From Hofstenia miamia (Eukaryota; Xenacoelomorpha; Acoela): DNA of 64,000 bases. The notes beneath the pieces were generated by a model. That model made no database searches. It saw nothing but the letters and a program-made list of their open reading frames with translations, and was not told the origin of the DNA. Both the position numbers and the translations under genes were made by a program. This document shows positions 1 through 13,300 of the stretch, piece by piece (the stretch's first letter is position 1; each line of letters begins with the position of its first letter). The stretch is from contig SCFE01000015.1 in NCBI GenBank assembly GCA_004352715.1, forward strand, positions 2,227,017 to 2,291,016, given 5' to 3'.

Positions 1-503
1 ATATATATATAATAGAAATGAAGTTCTTGGGATATCAAATTGAAAATTGGTGGACACTTCAAACTTTAAGTGCGATTTAAGAATATACTCATTCGAAATA
101 GATTGCATTTATTATAGTGAAATTGGTTAAAATTCGCCAGCTGCTTTTCTTTATACACCGATAACGTCATGCGCAGTTGAGTGAGTCTTCAGTCTTCTTA
201 AATAAAGGCAAGAAAATGCTTCGAACGTTTCAACTGCCAATTTAGAAAATTTCCTATTTATGCGAATCTAATTCACTTATTTCTTCACATATTTTTAGAT
301 TTTTAGACCACTTTTTTAAGTACTTATTTAGCCAAAAACTCAGTTATTTATCCGCTCCCTGGTGATTAACTTGATGTTTTTGTAGTAAACAAACTCGTCG
401 TATCGTGGTATAACACAAGACGGAATATTACTTTTGATCGATTTATTAGAAGTGTTGAACTACGAAAGGACCTTTTACTAAAAAATCTTATATTCATATT
501 TGT

Positions 504-1704
504 CACAGGGTGCACCATCTCATCTTGGGTAGTGATACAATTTCAAATATTACAGGGTCTTATTGCATATCACTCAATATACTACACCTATAAAACAATA
601 AATATCAAAAAGCATTTTGACTTTGCTTCAATATTTTGCATTATGGAGGCTAAGAAACAAGCCATGTTCGATCTTGTGCATGTCGCCAAGAGACCCAAAG
701 ATTTCAGACATGTTGAAAGTACACAGCAACACTGTAAATAATGTGAAGCTGCACCATGCACATGAGATGTAAATAAGAGATCTGATGCAACACGTAGTAC
801 AATGCCAACATCACAGGTCATTCAGAAGGTGAAGAACAGAGTTCAGGCGAACCCTTGACGTTCCATGAATAGGATGGCACATGAAGTTGGTGTGAAAAAC
901 ACATCAATGAGTTGAATTATCAAGCAAGAATTCCATGCGTATTCTAGAGCGATCACAACTAGGCAGCTAGTAAATGCAGACTGTGGGAAAGAGGGCCATC
1001 AGAGCAAAGAGTTTTCTAAACGATGTCAAACACTGGGTTGCCATCATCTTCAGTGACGAATAGTGTTTCATCATGTTGACGGGGTGTTAAACTGTAGAAA
1101 CATCTGAATGTAAAATACGTGTTCACGAACAAGCACCTGCCAAAGTCACGGTATTGGGTGTTGATAGACCAGATGGTCAAAAGTGCCGTCCGGTCTTCCT
1201 ATCTCAGAACGAAAAGATAACCGCTGACATGCATATTGACCTCCTGACTAACCATGTGCTTACCTGGATTCGGCGTACCTATCCGAATGGTAGCTACATC
1301 TGACAGCAATATTGGGCACCTTGCTTCACAACCAAGAAGAGACAGACATTCATGGAATTAAATATGCCACAGGACCTAAACACCTTGGACTTTAATATCT
1401 GGGCATGGTTAGAGAAAGACGCCTGTAATAAACCCCATACATTGATAGCTTCTCAGAAGGCATCTGCAAAGAGGGTTTGGGCTAAGATGGACAAGGACTT
1501 TATCCAGCGGACCTGTCTGAGTTTTTGTCGTCATCTACAAGCTGTTATCGACAAGGACGGAAGAATTTTTGAATATCTGTATTTGTAGAATGTTAATACG
1601 CCTTATATATTTGTTTCAAAACAAAATACTTGCATAAATTGTCATATTTTATGCTGGTGTTATCCAGGACAGCAATTACACAAGATGAAGTGGTGCACCC
1701 TGTA
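504..1704 (+). mobile_element. Degenerate Tc1/mariner-type transposon
   Basis: Terminal inverted repeats are visible: 505-527 begins acagggtgcacca and ends tcatcttg, and the reverse complement of 1681-1703 gives the same 23 bases with only a few mismatches. The right end keeps its flanking TA; the left is CA. Between them the plus strand carries a broken transposase. An N-terminal helix-turn-helix start (EAKKQAMFDLV) lies near 643. A first catalytic region reading FSDE is followed by a stop near 1060. The second-Asp region reads QQYWAPCF, so the aspartate is replaced by Tyr. The C-terminal part (1352-1588) reads PQDLNTLDFNIW and then a typical tail ending near AVIDKDGRIFE. Several stops and frameshifts make it inactive. 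Its length of about 1.2 kb is normal for the family. Confidence 0.8.
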
Positions 1705-2997
1705 GGTAATATTTTCAATTTTCAGGTCATATGTGAGCCCCTAATTACTACAAGAAAAACAAATGTGATGTGGATAAGTTGGACCAAATTGTACGAAACT
1801 ACATTTGCGATCGAAAATACAAACGTTTGCTGAGAGCATTATTTGCAAACATCATGGACATGACTGCGCATAATGATTTTTTCTTTTCAAGGATAGATAT
1901 TTAATGGAGTTCATCTTTGCAGGTTCACATTCAATTTTTGAAATAATTTAGGAAAAATGCTATACGAATGGTTTCCTGTGTCTACTGTACTATATACAAA
2001 ATGTATGTGATGAATGCATATAAAGCGTATTTGTGAATTTTGTCTTGCTTTTTTGTAGTTTACACAATGTATCAAGAGTTACAATTGCATGTGTGTTGGA
2101 AATTTGAATTTGAAACATTTCACAATAACCCCAAGAACCATTCGAATCAAACATATTACGTGACAATAGCTAGCTTGGTTAAAACCATAAAAGCAACAAA
2201 AGATACAAAACGAAAGAACAGATTAAAATTATGAACAACTTAATTTAATACCAAACAAGATCTGTATGTGAAAAGGGTTTGTGAAACCCTGACCATTGGT
2301 GTCTCAGAGTTTATGAAAAAGCTCAGGCTACTGAATATTAAATATCTAATAATTTTGACCAGCCTGTTTTAACAATTAGTTTTACCATATTTAAGTTGTT
2401 AAGAACCGGAAATATCTTGTAGTATTTGTGAGAAAATACTTTTGGCAGATTACAGATTTCGTGAAATTGGCGAACCAGATAAGCCTTTCAAGGCAAATTG
2501 TGTATGCCAATGGGTTTTAGGATAACCAAAAAATGTTTATGCTAAATGCTAATTATTTAGTGGATGTAAAGTTTTCAATAAAAAACTTGACAACCAGCGA
2601 AAAAGTTTCTACTTATTGACCTGTAGCCAACTTCAATTCTTGAAATGATGTGATTATTTGATTTGTTAGTATTCTAACAAATATTGTCATGTATTTCTTA
2701 GGGTCATCAAAATACTAAATGTTTTAAGTTCCACATTTATATTTGTTTTATAAGAATTAGCAAAGCATTCCTGATAAAAATTGATATGCAAAAAAAATTT
2801 CGTTTCATAAAAAACTATACAAAAATTATTTCCTTAAAAATTTCAGTATAGGATTTTAGTTGTTTAAAAATAATTAAAGAAATATTTTAAACAGTGGCGT
2901 TAACTTAAAAACAAGTAAAGCATTTTCTCGCTTAGAAACCCTTAAATACCTTAAAAGCATCAAAATTGTACCTTTACTACACCATTTTCAGGAGATA

Positions 2998-3799
2998 TTT
3001 TGAAATCATAAACTTAGAAATGATAATTTTACAATTAGAAATCAAAAACTACAAATAGAACTAGTTAATTAACATTTAGAAATGAAGAAATACATTTTGA
3101 ATACATTATATATCATATGAAATCTTAATATTTATTTAGAAATCAAAACGGACATTTAGAAAATCATAGTTTATATTTAGAAATTTAAAACAAAATTTCG
3201 AATTTGTAAAACATCACCCAGACAGCGTCAATTTACATTCAGAAATCCTTAACTACATTCCAAATTTGCAGTTTGATTTTTTGTTGCTAAATCTCAATTT
3301 GTTTAGAAGTCAATGGAGTACAATAAGAAATGCGAAATGTTTTATACAATAATATATATATATATATATATATACATTAGCAAGGTCAATTTTTGTATTG
3401 TTTTACCAACTTCACCCGTCTTAAGATATCTATGATAATTTTACTATTTTCAATGAAAGACAAATTAATACACCATTTTGCACAAAAGCTTAAATTTAAA
3501 AAGAACTGCTTCAATAACAAGCCTATCGCTTAGTTACATATAAACATGCATCGTAAATTTTAGATGAGCTTTAAGCATGATTGTGCAAGTTGCAGAAAAA
3601 CTTTGCACCGAAAATTAATTGGTCGCTTCTGAATGTTAATTGACGAATTCTAAATGTCGTTTTTCATTTTTAAATGATATATACTGAATTCAAAATGTAT
3701 TTCTTCTTTTCTAAATGTAAATCGACAATTTCTATTTGTAGTTTTTGATTTCTAATTGTACAATTATAATTTCTAAATTTCTAAAGTTGATTTCTAAAT
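2998..3799. repeat. Large imperfect foldback (inverted repeat)
   Basis: The left arm (about 3000-3250) and the reverse complement of the right arm (about 3600-3795) share long identical blocks, for example tacaattagaaatcaaaaac and gaagaaatacattttgaa. Both arms consist of loose tandem copies of a short unit like catttagaaat. The loop holds a TA microsatellite (3352-3375). No coding potential is seen. It resembles a foldback or long-hairpin MITE and lies in the intron after the last traced EXD3 exon. Confidence 0.75.
3352..3375. repeat. (TA)n microsatellite
   Basis: An uninterrupted run of alternating T and A in the loop of the foldback repeat. Confidence 0.9.
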
Positions 3800-3945
3800 G
3801 CTATTCGGAAATACTGTAGTGCTTTTGGAGAAAATAGATCTATGTAAAGTTTGCACTGTAAATCTATTTTGTGGGAAAACATTAATACATTGATTAGTAA
3901 GCTATTAAATATGCTGAAATATATACTTGCCAAAATACGACTTAC

Positions 3946-4321
3946 CTGACAACGAGTAAAAAAATCCTGTCTTCGTACAGTTATACTGAAATGTTGAAGT
4001 ACTTTTTGTGTTTGTTGAAAAGCCTTAAATGTCCCATCCATTTTCATAACACGATCCTCCCCGAGAACTTTCGCCAACCGATCGTAAATCCTTCCACTGG
4101 TTATAGCTATTCGATTCTCTTTTAGAGCGATCTGAAATATTGTCAAATAATATGGTTCAATTATACAGTTAAAAAACCTTTGCAACGTCATCATGGTTTT
4201 GAGAATTTTCGAGAATCACTACATCGCATCCAACCATCCTCAAGTATCTCCCAAGACCTTGCAACATATTGTCAACCACAATTTTTAAATCAACTGTATA
4301 CACGTCCTCTCCATTTGCTCT
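3946..4321 (-). CDS. EXD3: EXD3-like exons 14-15: Mut7-C domain
   Basis: Exon 14 (4178-4321) reads DLKIVVDNMLQGLGRYLRMV then GCDVV, the conserved start of the Mut7-C putative RNase domain. Exon 15 (3946-4131) reads ENRIAITSGRIYDRL and then QKVLQHFSITV up to TRCQ, just before the expected Cys-rich part. The intron between them (4132-4177) is only 46 bp, with donor gttttt and acceptor tttcag. Exon 13 ends and exon 14 starts in phase 0, so they can join directly across 7.1 kb of transposon-filled intron. The Cys-rich C-terminal portion of Mut7-C was not found. Confidence 0.85.
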
Positions 4322-7300
4322 CTAAGTAATTATACGAAGTTATCTCGAAATAAATATCTTAATATGAAATTACAAAGAACGCATTTTTTAAATACTTGGA
4401 AAGGTTTAGTAACTTTTCCTATTGTGGAATTAATTTTATAGAAAATAAGTAGGTTACATACTAAATGGTAACGTTTATATCCCCGGATATTGTCTTACTG
4501 AAATTGAAACTTTACAAACCCAAATTTAATCATTTTCAACAGGTATCTTGCCCCGATATGTTGTTAAAACAAAATACTTACTCGTATTTATATAATACAA
4601 ATATAATTGAAAAATAACACATCTAATGCGCAGGAACAACTCAATTGCAACTAACAGTACACATACAATTTTTAATTATATCTGCAAAGTTAGTATTCAT
4701 TTTATAGTAAAGTATTTATCATAAGTTGAAAATAAAACATTTGAGCCTATTATAAAATTAAGCAATACGGGTAAAATTGCTTTTATTAAAATCACGTTAC
4801 GTTTATATACAAAAATGGGCTTGTTACGAAGGTAAATACACAGTAAATAGTTCGTGACATGGACAGGCTAATTCCGGATGGTACTAGGCTACTACCACAG
4901 TCTTCTTATTTAATGTGACATGTATATACCATATCCACAGTAGGCTTTTTGATATTTTTGCAGGAGTATGTTGAGTCAGGAACAAAACGCTTTGCTGTTG
5001 TTTGCATCATGGTTGGTGCACTTTTACTTTGAAGGAGTTCTGCTGGTGAAGCTCTTAAGTATGGTTTTGGCGAATATTCCATAGTTTATGTCATCGCACC
5101 TTTAATAATTTTCTCGAATATGTAAATTGCTTTTTCGTGTTAACAAATTTAATTCCTGACAATGTGTCTGCTAAAACCATGCCTTTTCCAGTAAGATATT
5201 TGATGGATGGTTCTGGATACTTCGTTAAGGCAAAAAGCAGCCTTTGGACTCGTGTGTTGTGATTTTGCTTTTTGTGGATGACTTCGAGTGGTTTGTAGTC
5301 AGAGCAGTGACGTAGCGGGGAAAATTTTGGAACAGGGGCCACCTGTCCTGATATAAAATTTGCATAAAAATTTTAAAATACAACATTAATTTAATGTTAA
5401 TTCAACATTATTATGCGCACACCTATGTTTATTTTGCAATGTGAAATCAAGATATCTATGGTTATGTACAAGACGATACGGTATCGCCTTGGTAATGTAC
5501 AACATGTAGTTTTCATTTTTTACAATATTACATTTAAATCTTTGATATCCAAAAGCTATGGAGGTGTTCTTTGTTAAAAGTGTAACGTGACTTAGCTCAA
5601 GTATTTGATAAATCAATACAAAACATCATTATTAATAGCAATATACATAATTCGATTTTTAAGCGTTGACTAGCAACAATGTATGCGCCTTGATTGCCAA
5701 ACATTTTTGAAAGATGAAACTCCATGCCACTTTTCAAAATGACTCTAAAAGATTAATGTATTGGATTTACCAAACTAAATTCATAATCAGTTTTTACAAA
5801 TCAATTAAAATTTTGGCATAATTCTGAAGATGTTCAAAGAAGCAGCAAGCAAAATTAGAGTCGGGGAATTTTTTAATGTCCTTAGTCAAACGTACATGTC
5901 TTGTTTTATGTATTCAAGAGTGCTTGCAAACAGGGGTTCACAATGAATGATTGCTAAAACAATACTTGCCAATAATATTTCAACAGCTTTGTGGCCGAAA
6001 AATATTAAATAATGTTTTTTTGACAAAGTATTATTGCAATACGACATACACCCGTGCATCTGCATGCAGGCTAAGAAGAGACTTTACACCACAATTTTTT
6101 AGAAGAAGAGATGCTTCCATTCTTCATGAAATGCTTGCCTATAACAAGTGGCGTACGCAGAGTGTAGAATGCCCCTCAATCAGATTTTTAAAATTGCCTT
6201 TGACTGGTTAAAAAAAATTTTTTCGATAAAAAATAATAAAAATTCCAAATTAAGGTGGTGAAATGCATTTCGAATTCATCAATATTTCCAAAGAATTTGA
6301 GGGGCTTCGCCCTGCTTCTCATTACTCACGGCGGAGATATTCCCCCGGTGGAAAACCCTGCGGACGCCCCTACCTATAACAATCATAGTACAGAGTGTTG
6401 GTTCTACTCTATGTCTGCAGGGATAGATAATATTAAATTGATAGTGCAGTTATTGCAATAAGTTGAAATTAATTATCCTATTGAATACTTAAAAAATCGA
6501 TTGCCAATTATTTAAGATTCACTTAAATCTTGCTGAAATATATATAATCAATTCCCGATTCCAGAAGCATTATTATCCTGTCTAGTATACAACATTGGCT
6601 GTTGAGTATACTGCACAATTTGATGACCCAAAAATATATCATGCTTCCACCACCCAATTCATCGCTTTATGTATATTAAAGGCTTGACATTAACCTTATT
6701 GCGCACCATTGTGACATTCTGTCGGACACCTCATCTTGTAATGTCAAACCTAGAGAAATTAAACTATGATCACAGCATTTACATAAGGTATCTTTGCCAG
6801 AACCAAATGTGCAATTAGTGATTATGATTAGTCGCAATATCTAACTTTTGATTTTCTAGAACAATTTCTTCTTAGTGCTAACAGATGTAACCCTTTTTCT
6901 TATCTCACAATGATTGCTCTTTAAAAAAAAATTTTTTATGTGTTATATATTAATTTTTATTAATACCAAATTAGTTAACTTACTATGATTTCTGATCTAA
7001 TATTTTCATTCTAATTATTGTCAAAAGTTGGCAATAATATATTGTATGAAACGCAAAAATCAATTAATTTACTAAACTAGAAAAATCTATTTTTAGGGTT
7101 CCAATTAAAAGTTGCCTATTCCTGTGTGTCTGAAATTTATAACGAGGGGCAATTTAAAATGCGCTACTTAAGTAAAACTAGGAATGAGAAATATAGCCAT
7201 TTTGAATGAAATGTTTATGAAATTATAGGTTACTAAAGTGAAAATAATTTGAATACGCTTTCTATATAGCTTAACTTGTAGTGAAATATTGTGAATGATA

Positions 7301-10300
7301 TAGCAATGCTAATAATAATTAAAATTATGGCAAAACGAAACTAAAGGTACTTTGTGTCAGCTTAATACGAAATGATCCCAATCCTGTGCGTTCTTCTGTT
7401 ATCAAGAGTTGAAGTCAGAGATAGACCTGTGCTGGTCTGGGGTCGGACTAAGCATTTGGAAAAGACAGGCCGAAATTGAACAAATAGACTACAGTTTTAG
7501 TGAATGCTATATAATATTTTAACGTTTTGAAATTGTATATTAGTATCATATACTCTTGAAGAACTGAATTTAGTATTTTCAATTTAATGCCCAGATTTTA
7601 TTGATAGTTTCTATTCTAAGATGCCATACTTTGATCTAGCAAGCCGCAAAATTGTAAAAAACTTCTTAAACAATCTCATGAAAATATGCAGAATTGGAAT
7701 TAAGTGGGTTGGAGCGGATTCAGTTTGGGCAGGGATTGGACTAATTTTCTAATTAGATTTATTAAAGTCTAAGAAGGTAAGAAATTTCTAGAGATCACTA
7801 CTACAAAAGGAAAGAAGTGTTCCCTATTGACATTAGGAACGAAATGTTGTGGTCCTCCAAGTAACTGAGTGTAAAACGTATGTACGCGCCCGTGCATCGT
7901 CCTGCTGTAGCACAAACCCAGGTTGAAGGATATTTCGCAATGAATTATCCAAAATACGACAATATTCCATGGCATCTCTCTAAGATACGTACGCCATCTG
8001 CTCGTATAGCCCCACAAACTATCTGAGAAGTAGGAAATTTCGTAGTTTTGCTCGTATATTTTTCATGGAATCGTGTTCCTGGAGGTTTACGGACGTATTT
8101 CCTATATCGCTCGCCTACAGACAACAAGCACTCATCTGTGAAGATGTGCTTGCTCCAATTCCCAAAACGCCACATGTACCTGTCTTCGCAATATGTCAAT
8201 CTTTTTCTTTTATGTGCCAAAGTGAGAAGTGGTTTTTGGCTGCTATTCGGCCAAAGAGCCCGGCACCTCGTAAAACTCTTTTGTAGTGTCTACTGATATA
8301 ACACTGACTAAATCAGTCGCTGAATGGACTTGTGCTTCGGTCAAAGTGGGCGGCGTTTTCTTTGATTCTCGAACAATTGTTCGGTTTTGTTTGGGCGTCA
8401 GAATAAGAGGACGACTCGTTCGGGGTAAGTCCTCAACTGGCAATCCACTTAGGTGCTTCTTAACGATATGGCGAACTGCTGTTGGAGAAACAGACAGTTG
8501 TTTAGCAATTTTAAACCTATTCTGACCGGAACGAAAAAAATCAAGAACTTCGTGACGTTTCTCAAGTGTAATACGACCCATAGTTTCATAAACTGGTTGC
8601 TTCTATTTAATTTGGCATAGAAAGAGCAAAAAACCTGTCAAAATTGACAAATATATTCAAACACATTCACATAATTTTCTTAGCAGACATCATTTTGCGG
8701 TGTAATGGTTATTTAATTTGAATTTGGTTAAATAATTGAAATTGGTAACGTGGAGGATTAATAAAGTTGTTATAAAACGATTGAAGTAAAAGTGACTAAA
8801 ACTTTTGCACAAGACTGTATAAATGGAACATGAAATATAAATCACAACATGATATTACAAAACAGCGTAGTTTACACAATAACGCAGACAGTGGCGTCGT
8901 CAAGGGGGGACAGGGGGAACGCGTCCCCTCCAATTTTAAACATGCACCCAAATATTTTCAAGGTTACTGTTGGGTATGGATGGTATTGCAAACTGTATTA
9001 CAAAATCTACTTCCATATTCTGCCATGGAGATAGTTTTAGCAGAAAACAATTGCACATATAATTTACTGTTACTAGAGGATTACAGTTTACACCGATTGT
9101 CTAAGACAGTTATTATTATTATTTTGAAGGTAAGTTCCAGCAATATTTTGAAGAGTTCACTGAATTTAAACTATCAGGGAAGCGCAAGCTATTGCTGTAA
9201 TTAGACTTTAAAGTATTATTCATTTGTATGAAGACATAATTCATAACTGTTGTATCTGCGAAATATTGCATCAATGAGTGCATTTTGTAATTTGGCAAAG
9301 TTCAATTTAATTTACTTAATAAGGTATCAATATTTAAACGAAAATTTACCAAGGATTTTACTGGTTCTAATTATTTTTTTTCAGTGTTAATTGGAATATC
9401 ATGTTATTTTAATTCTTGTATAAATTTCAAAGTTTTAAGTGAATTATGTTTTGGAAGAGAATAGAAATAATGACACCATCCAACTGGATAATGAAGTTTT
9501 TTCATTAAATTTCTAAAGCTGTTACAAAACGCTTTACGCAAAAAATTCAAGATAATGCAAGTCCAATCTATAGCAATTTCTGATTTAGTATATTTTCGTG
9601 GCTAACCTCAGGGCCTATTTAAGTAGGCCCTGCTAACTTATACCCAAACTAATCGTAATAAGCCATATTGACCCCAATCGGCATTAGAGGATTAAGGTAG
9701 GATCCCTCTATGAACATATTATTTCAGTCCCCTCCACTTTAAAAAAGTTGGCGACGCCTCTGAACGCAGAGACATGAATATAGAATTCTTTATTAGCCAA
9801 TAATATTTCGCAAAGGGTCCATTGCTAAAGGCCCCATGAAAAGCAATCATTTGCACAGAGATTGATTTCATCACGCGTCGCGTTAGTACGAAGAAATCCT
9901 TAACAAAATTCATATAATTAATGGGACTAGTATCGACTGGCTCTTGCTCTTTTTTGATTGGCTATTTAATAGAATGTGTAGAAAATCTAGATAGCATTTA
10001 TTAAATCAAGCTCCGTCGTTTCTTGATAGACAACAGCAAGAAGCTCTTTTTCGATTTGCGAATAGTTTTCTTTGGTAGGTGTTAGTGACCTGCCAGCATA
10101 AGCGCAGGGTTTTCCTTCTTGCAAGAGCACAGCTCCAAGTGAATTTGCTGAAGAATCTACTTGCAACGTCGATTTTGAGTAACGGTCAAAATGTTTTAGA
10201 ACAGGTTTTGAAGCTAGGATTTCTTTAATTGTTTCAAACACGCTTGTGCGTTCGGTGTTCTAGCGCCATTGTGTGTCTATTTTCATTAGCGAGCGTAGAT

Positions 10301-13300
10301 GATCTGTGATTTTTGGCCATTGTGGAATAAACGAGCAAAATAAGTTGGCCATTCTTAAAAATGTCTAAAGTACCTTCTTATCACTTCGTGTAAGGTAATT
10401 GGTAATTGTTGTCGTTTCATGATCGGGGTGAAATCCATGTTAATTTACGATCAAACCCATGTATGTTACTGGCGTTTTTCTATATTGAAATTTATCAAAA
10501 CTGAACTTAATGATATCAGATCAGAATGCCAGCGGCAGAGTGTTTGCATATTCGATGCAATGCCAAGCATGCTGGGAATTTCATGCGCACTAACATTATA
10601 CTTAACTCTAGTAAAAACAAAAAATTGTGAAGCAGCTGATGAATATTTAAATTAATGCCGACACGTAGTGAAATGCAGGTTACAAATGTTTTTGTTTACC
10701 AATTAAAACAATTATTTCAAGCGATGCACAAATGAAGCAGAAGTTAGCCATGGGGTTAAATAACCTGTCTATTAATGTTGGTAATTATACAAACATTTTC
10801 TCAAGACTTTTCGGTCATTAATATTTTTATGGATTGGAAAAGTTTTCCATTTAGAAACAAATTTATTTTTGAAGAGTGCTATTTTATACGATATGTCGGT
10901 TGAAGCATGTTTATAGTCACACATATAAAGTGCGTTCCATTTATGGTCTTAATTAATTGAAAGGGTCCACACAAAAAAATCAGAAGCTTTCACATGTCTC
11001 ACGTGCTCTATACTTGTTCAATGCATTGCAAGAACAGTGAATAGTATTATTGTCTTTTTTACAGATCACGTGTACCCAAGATTATATCGAGCACTTAGGA
11101 AATTGATATTTACTTGTAACCTTCGTATTTAAAGTCGTTAAAAATCATAAATCAATGAAGTTAAGATCAAATTTTAAATAAGATAATTGCAAACTACTGC
11201 AGAATAATACTGAACAATCTTCCATTTGGTTGTTCATATCACGTTTTGTGTTTAAGATTTACAAAACCCATTTTATAATCCACTTCAAATCACACTTCAA
11301 AGTATTTAATTTTGAATTCAATTCTTGAAGTTCAGATTCATTTTTGTGATTCTGGAATCTTTTGACGGCTACTGTTACATTTTTTACGGGGAACGTAAAC
11401 AGCGATTCAAATATAAATAAATTTATATATAAGGCTTCTGTGAATTTATAATTTAAATACCTTTTTAAAAAACGATGGGGCCTCATAATATGATGCGACT
11501 ATTGTTTTGTGGACAGAAGGCGATGTGGTTTTAGGAGGAGACTGAATCGACTTATTGCTTATTTTCGGTTTTGTCGAACTCATGTCTCGTAAGAAATCGT
11601 ATAGTTCCAGTAGAACAAAGGCGTCTAGCGCTAAATAAAACATAGTTTACTATTGCAAAACAATCTAATACCAGCATATTGCAATTGAGCTGGGCGTAGG
11701 GGTCTCCTTTCCCAATCACTTTGCTGCTGAGATTTATTCAGAAACCTTCCAAAGCATTTGAAAACCAATCCAGAAAGCCCCTTTGAACGCGGAGTGTTGG
11801 CAGGCTTAAACGGAAATCTATCTAAAATAAAGTTCTAAGATCAAAATAGCTATTAACGAATGCGAAGGAGTAGACAATTTGCAAGGCCTTACATAAAATA
11901 AGCAGCATGAGTACCCACATCGACAGACTTAAACATAAATCGATTAAATGTTTTGAAAGATATAAGAGCAAATTCATCAACAAAGCAGCTAAAATATGAA
12001 AAACTAACACGATTTGCTCAAAGTAACAAATTTATATTTGGACAACGACGAAGTAAAATTAGCTTATATACGTGAAGGATGTCGTCTCCTACTATATCCC
12101 CTGATTTCAACTGTATAAGAATGACAACGCTATTTAAAAATATTATGATAGAAAAACATGTTCTATGCTATTTTTACTGATAAAGATCCGTATTAGATAT
12201 TCAAAGGGTGTATATCAATGCATGCCTATGAAACAGAAACTTAAAAAAACTCGGATCTTTGATCAGTAAAAAGTGTAGTAATTGAAATAGCTGCAATCAA
12301 ACAAACCTTCTGCTATGCTATTAGCCATCCGCTGTAAATCAAGAAGCATTGCAATGTTTTCAATTGACTCCCTACAGAATTCGTAGTTGTTCAACATCTG
12401 CAAATCACTATCAAAGCCATAGCCTAAATGACTCAAGAGTAAATAGTATACACTTTTCAATGAAACCTATGGACTACATGGTAAGTTAATTAAAAAATCA
12501 CCAATTTTCGTAATGGACTTCTTAGAGAAAACTCTTCTAAAAAAATCGCATAGAATAAAATGATCTACTGTCTTGCTTAGTTGAATAAGGTCAATTAAGA
12601 AAACAATTGAACGAGTCGCAATTTGTATCAAAGCCACTTGTGTAGAACGACCAAGAAGCGGAGGTGCCCATTCACAATCTAGACCAAGTACCTTTTCCTA
12701 AGCAAAAAATTGTCATAGCAAGAAGTTAATAAATCGCTTCAACTTATTTATTATAGAAGTTGTCATAAATAACTATGATAGTAAAATTGCTAATAGCAAA
12801 CTACTGGAATATTTATATTAATTGTGGAGCGTGGATTAATACTTCGGATAGATTAAGTAGAAAAAATTAACACAGTTATTAAAGCCGCAGATATTTAACT
12901 AGAGTAGGTCAGCAACTAGAATAAACACAAACTTTATGTGCTCAACACTTGGGGCAATGAACTACCAATAGTTCAATGTTGCTTTCTTACTACGTATATT
13001 CTATACAATAAACAATTTAAGTTCATAAAATAAGTGGAAACGAAATGAAAGAAATATTGAAGAGGATAAACAACAATTAGTACAAGTGCTGAGAAAATCG
13101 CCTTTTTATGTAGAAAAGGACACCAAGTAACTTCAATAATTGATAGAATACTGATGTTAGTTTCAGAAAAAGGTCCACTAATTCATATGATGTGGGCATA
13201 TTTTAAACTGCTATGTGATAAAATTTCTTAATTATCACTAGTTGTATTTGAAAAGTTGATATAGCATCACAAATTAAAATGTCAGATAGCACTAAACGCT

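Noticed and set aside
588-821. Minus-strand 77-codon ORF
   Set aside because: Antisense shadow of the mariner-type transposase at 504-1704.
1-3900. Remaining 3' exons of EXD3
   Set aside because: Searched for the Cys-rich end of Mut7-C on the minus strand and found nothing convincing. They may lie beyond the window.
8048-8525. Plus-strand ORFs opposite the Tc1 relic
   Set aside because: Shadows of the minus-strand transposase, which shows the conserved FTDE and QQDDA motifs.
11259-11440. Extra EXD3 exon (frame ending near LKWIIKWVL)
   Set aside because: No acceptor gives a phase compatible with exon 13, and exon 13 joins exon 14 cleanly in phase 0.
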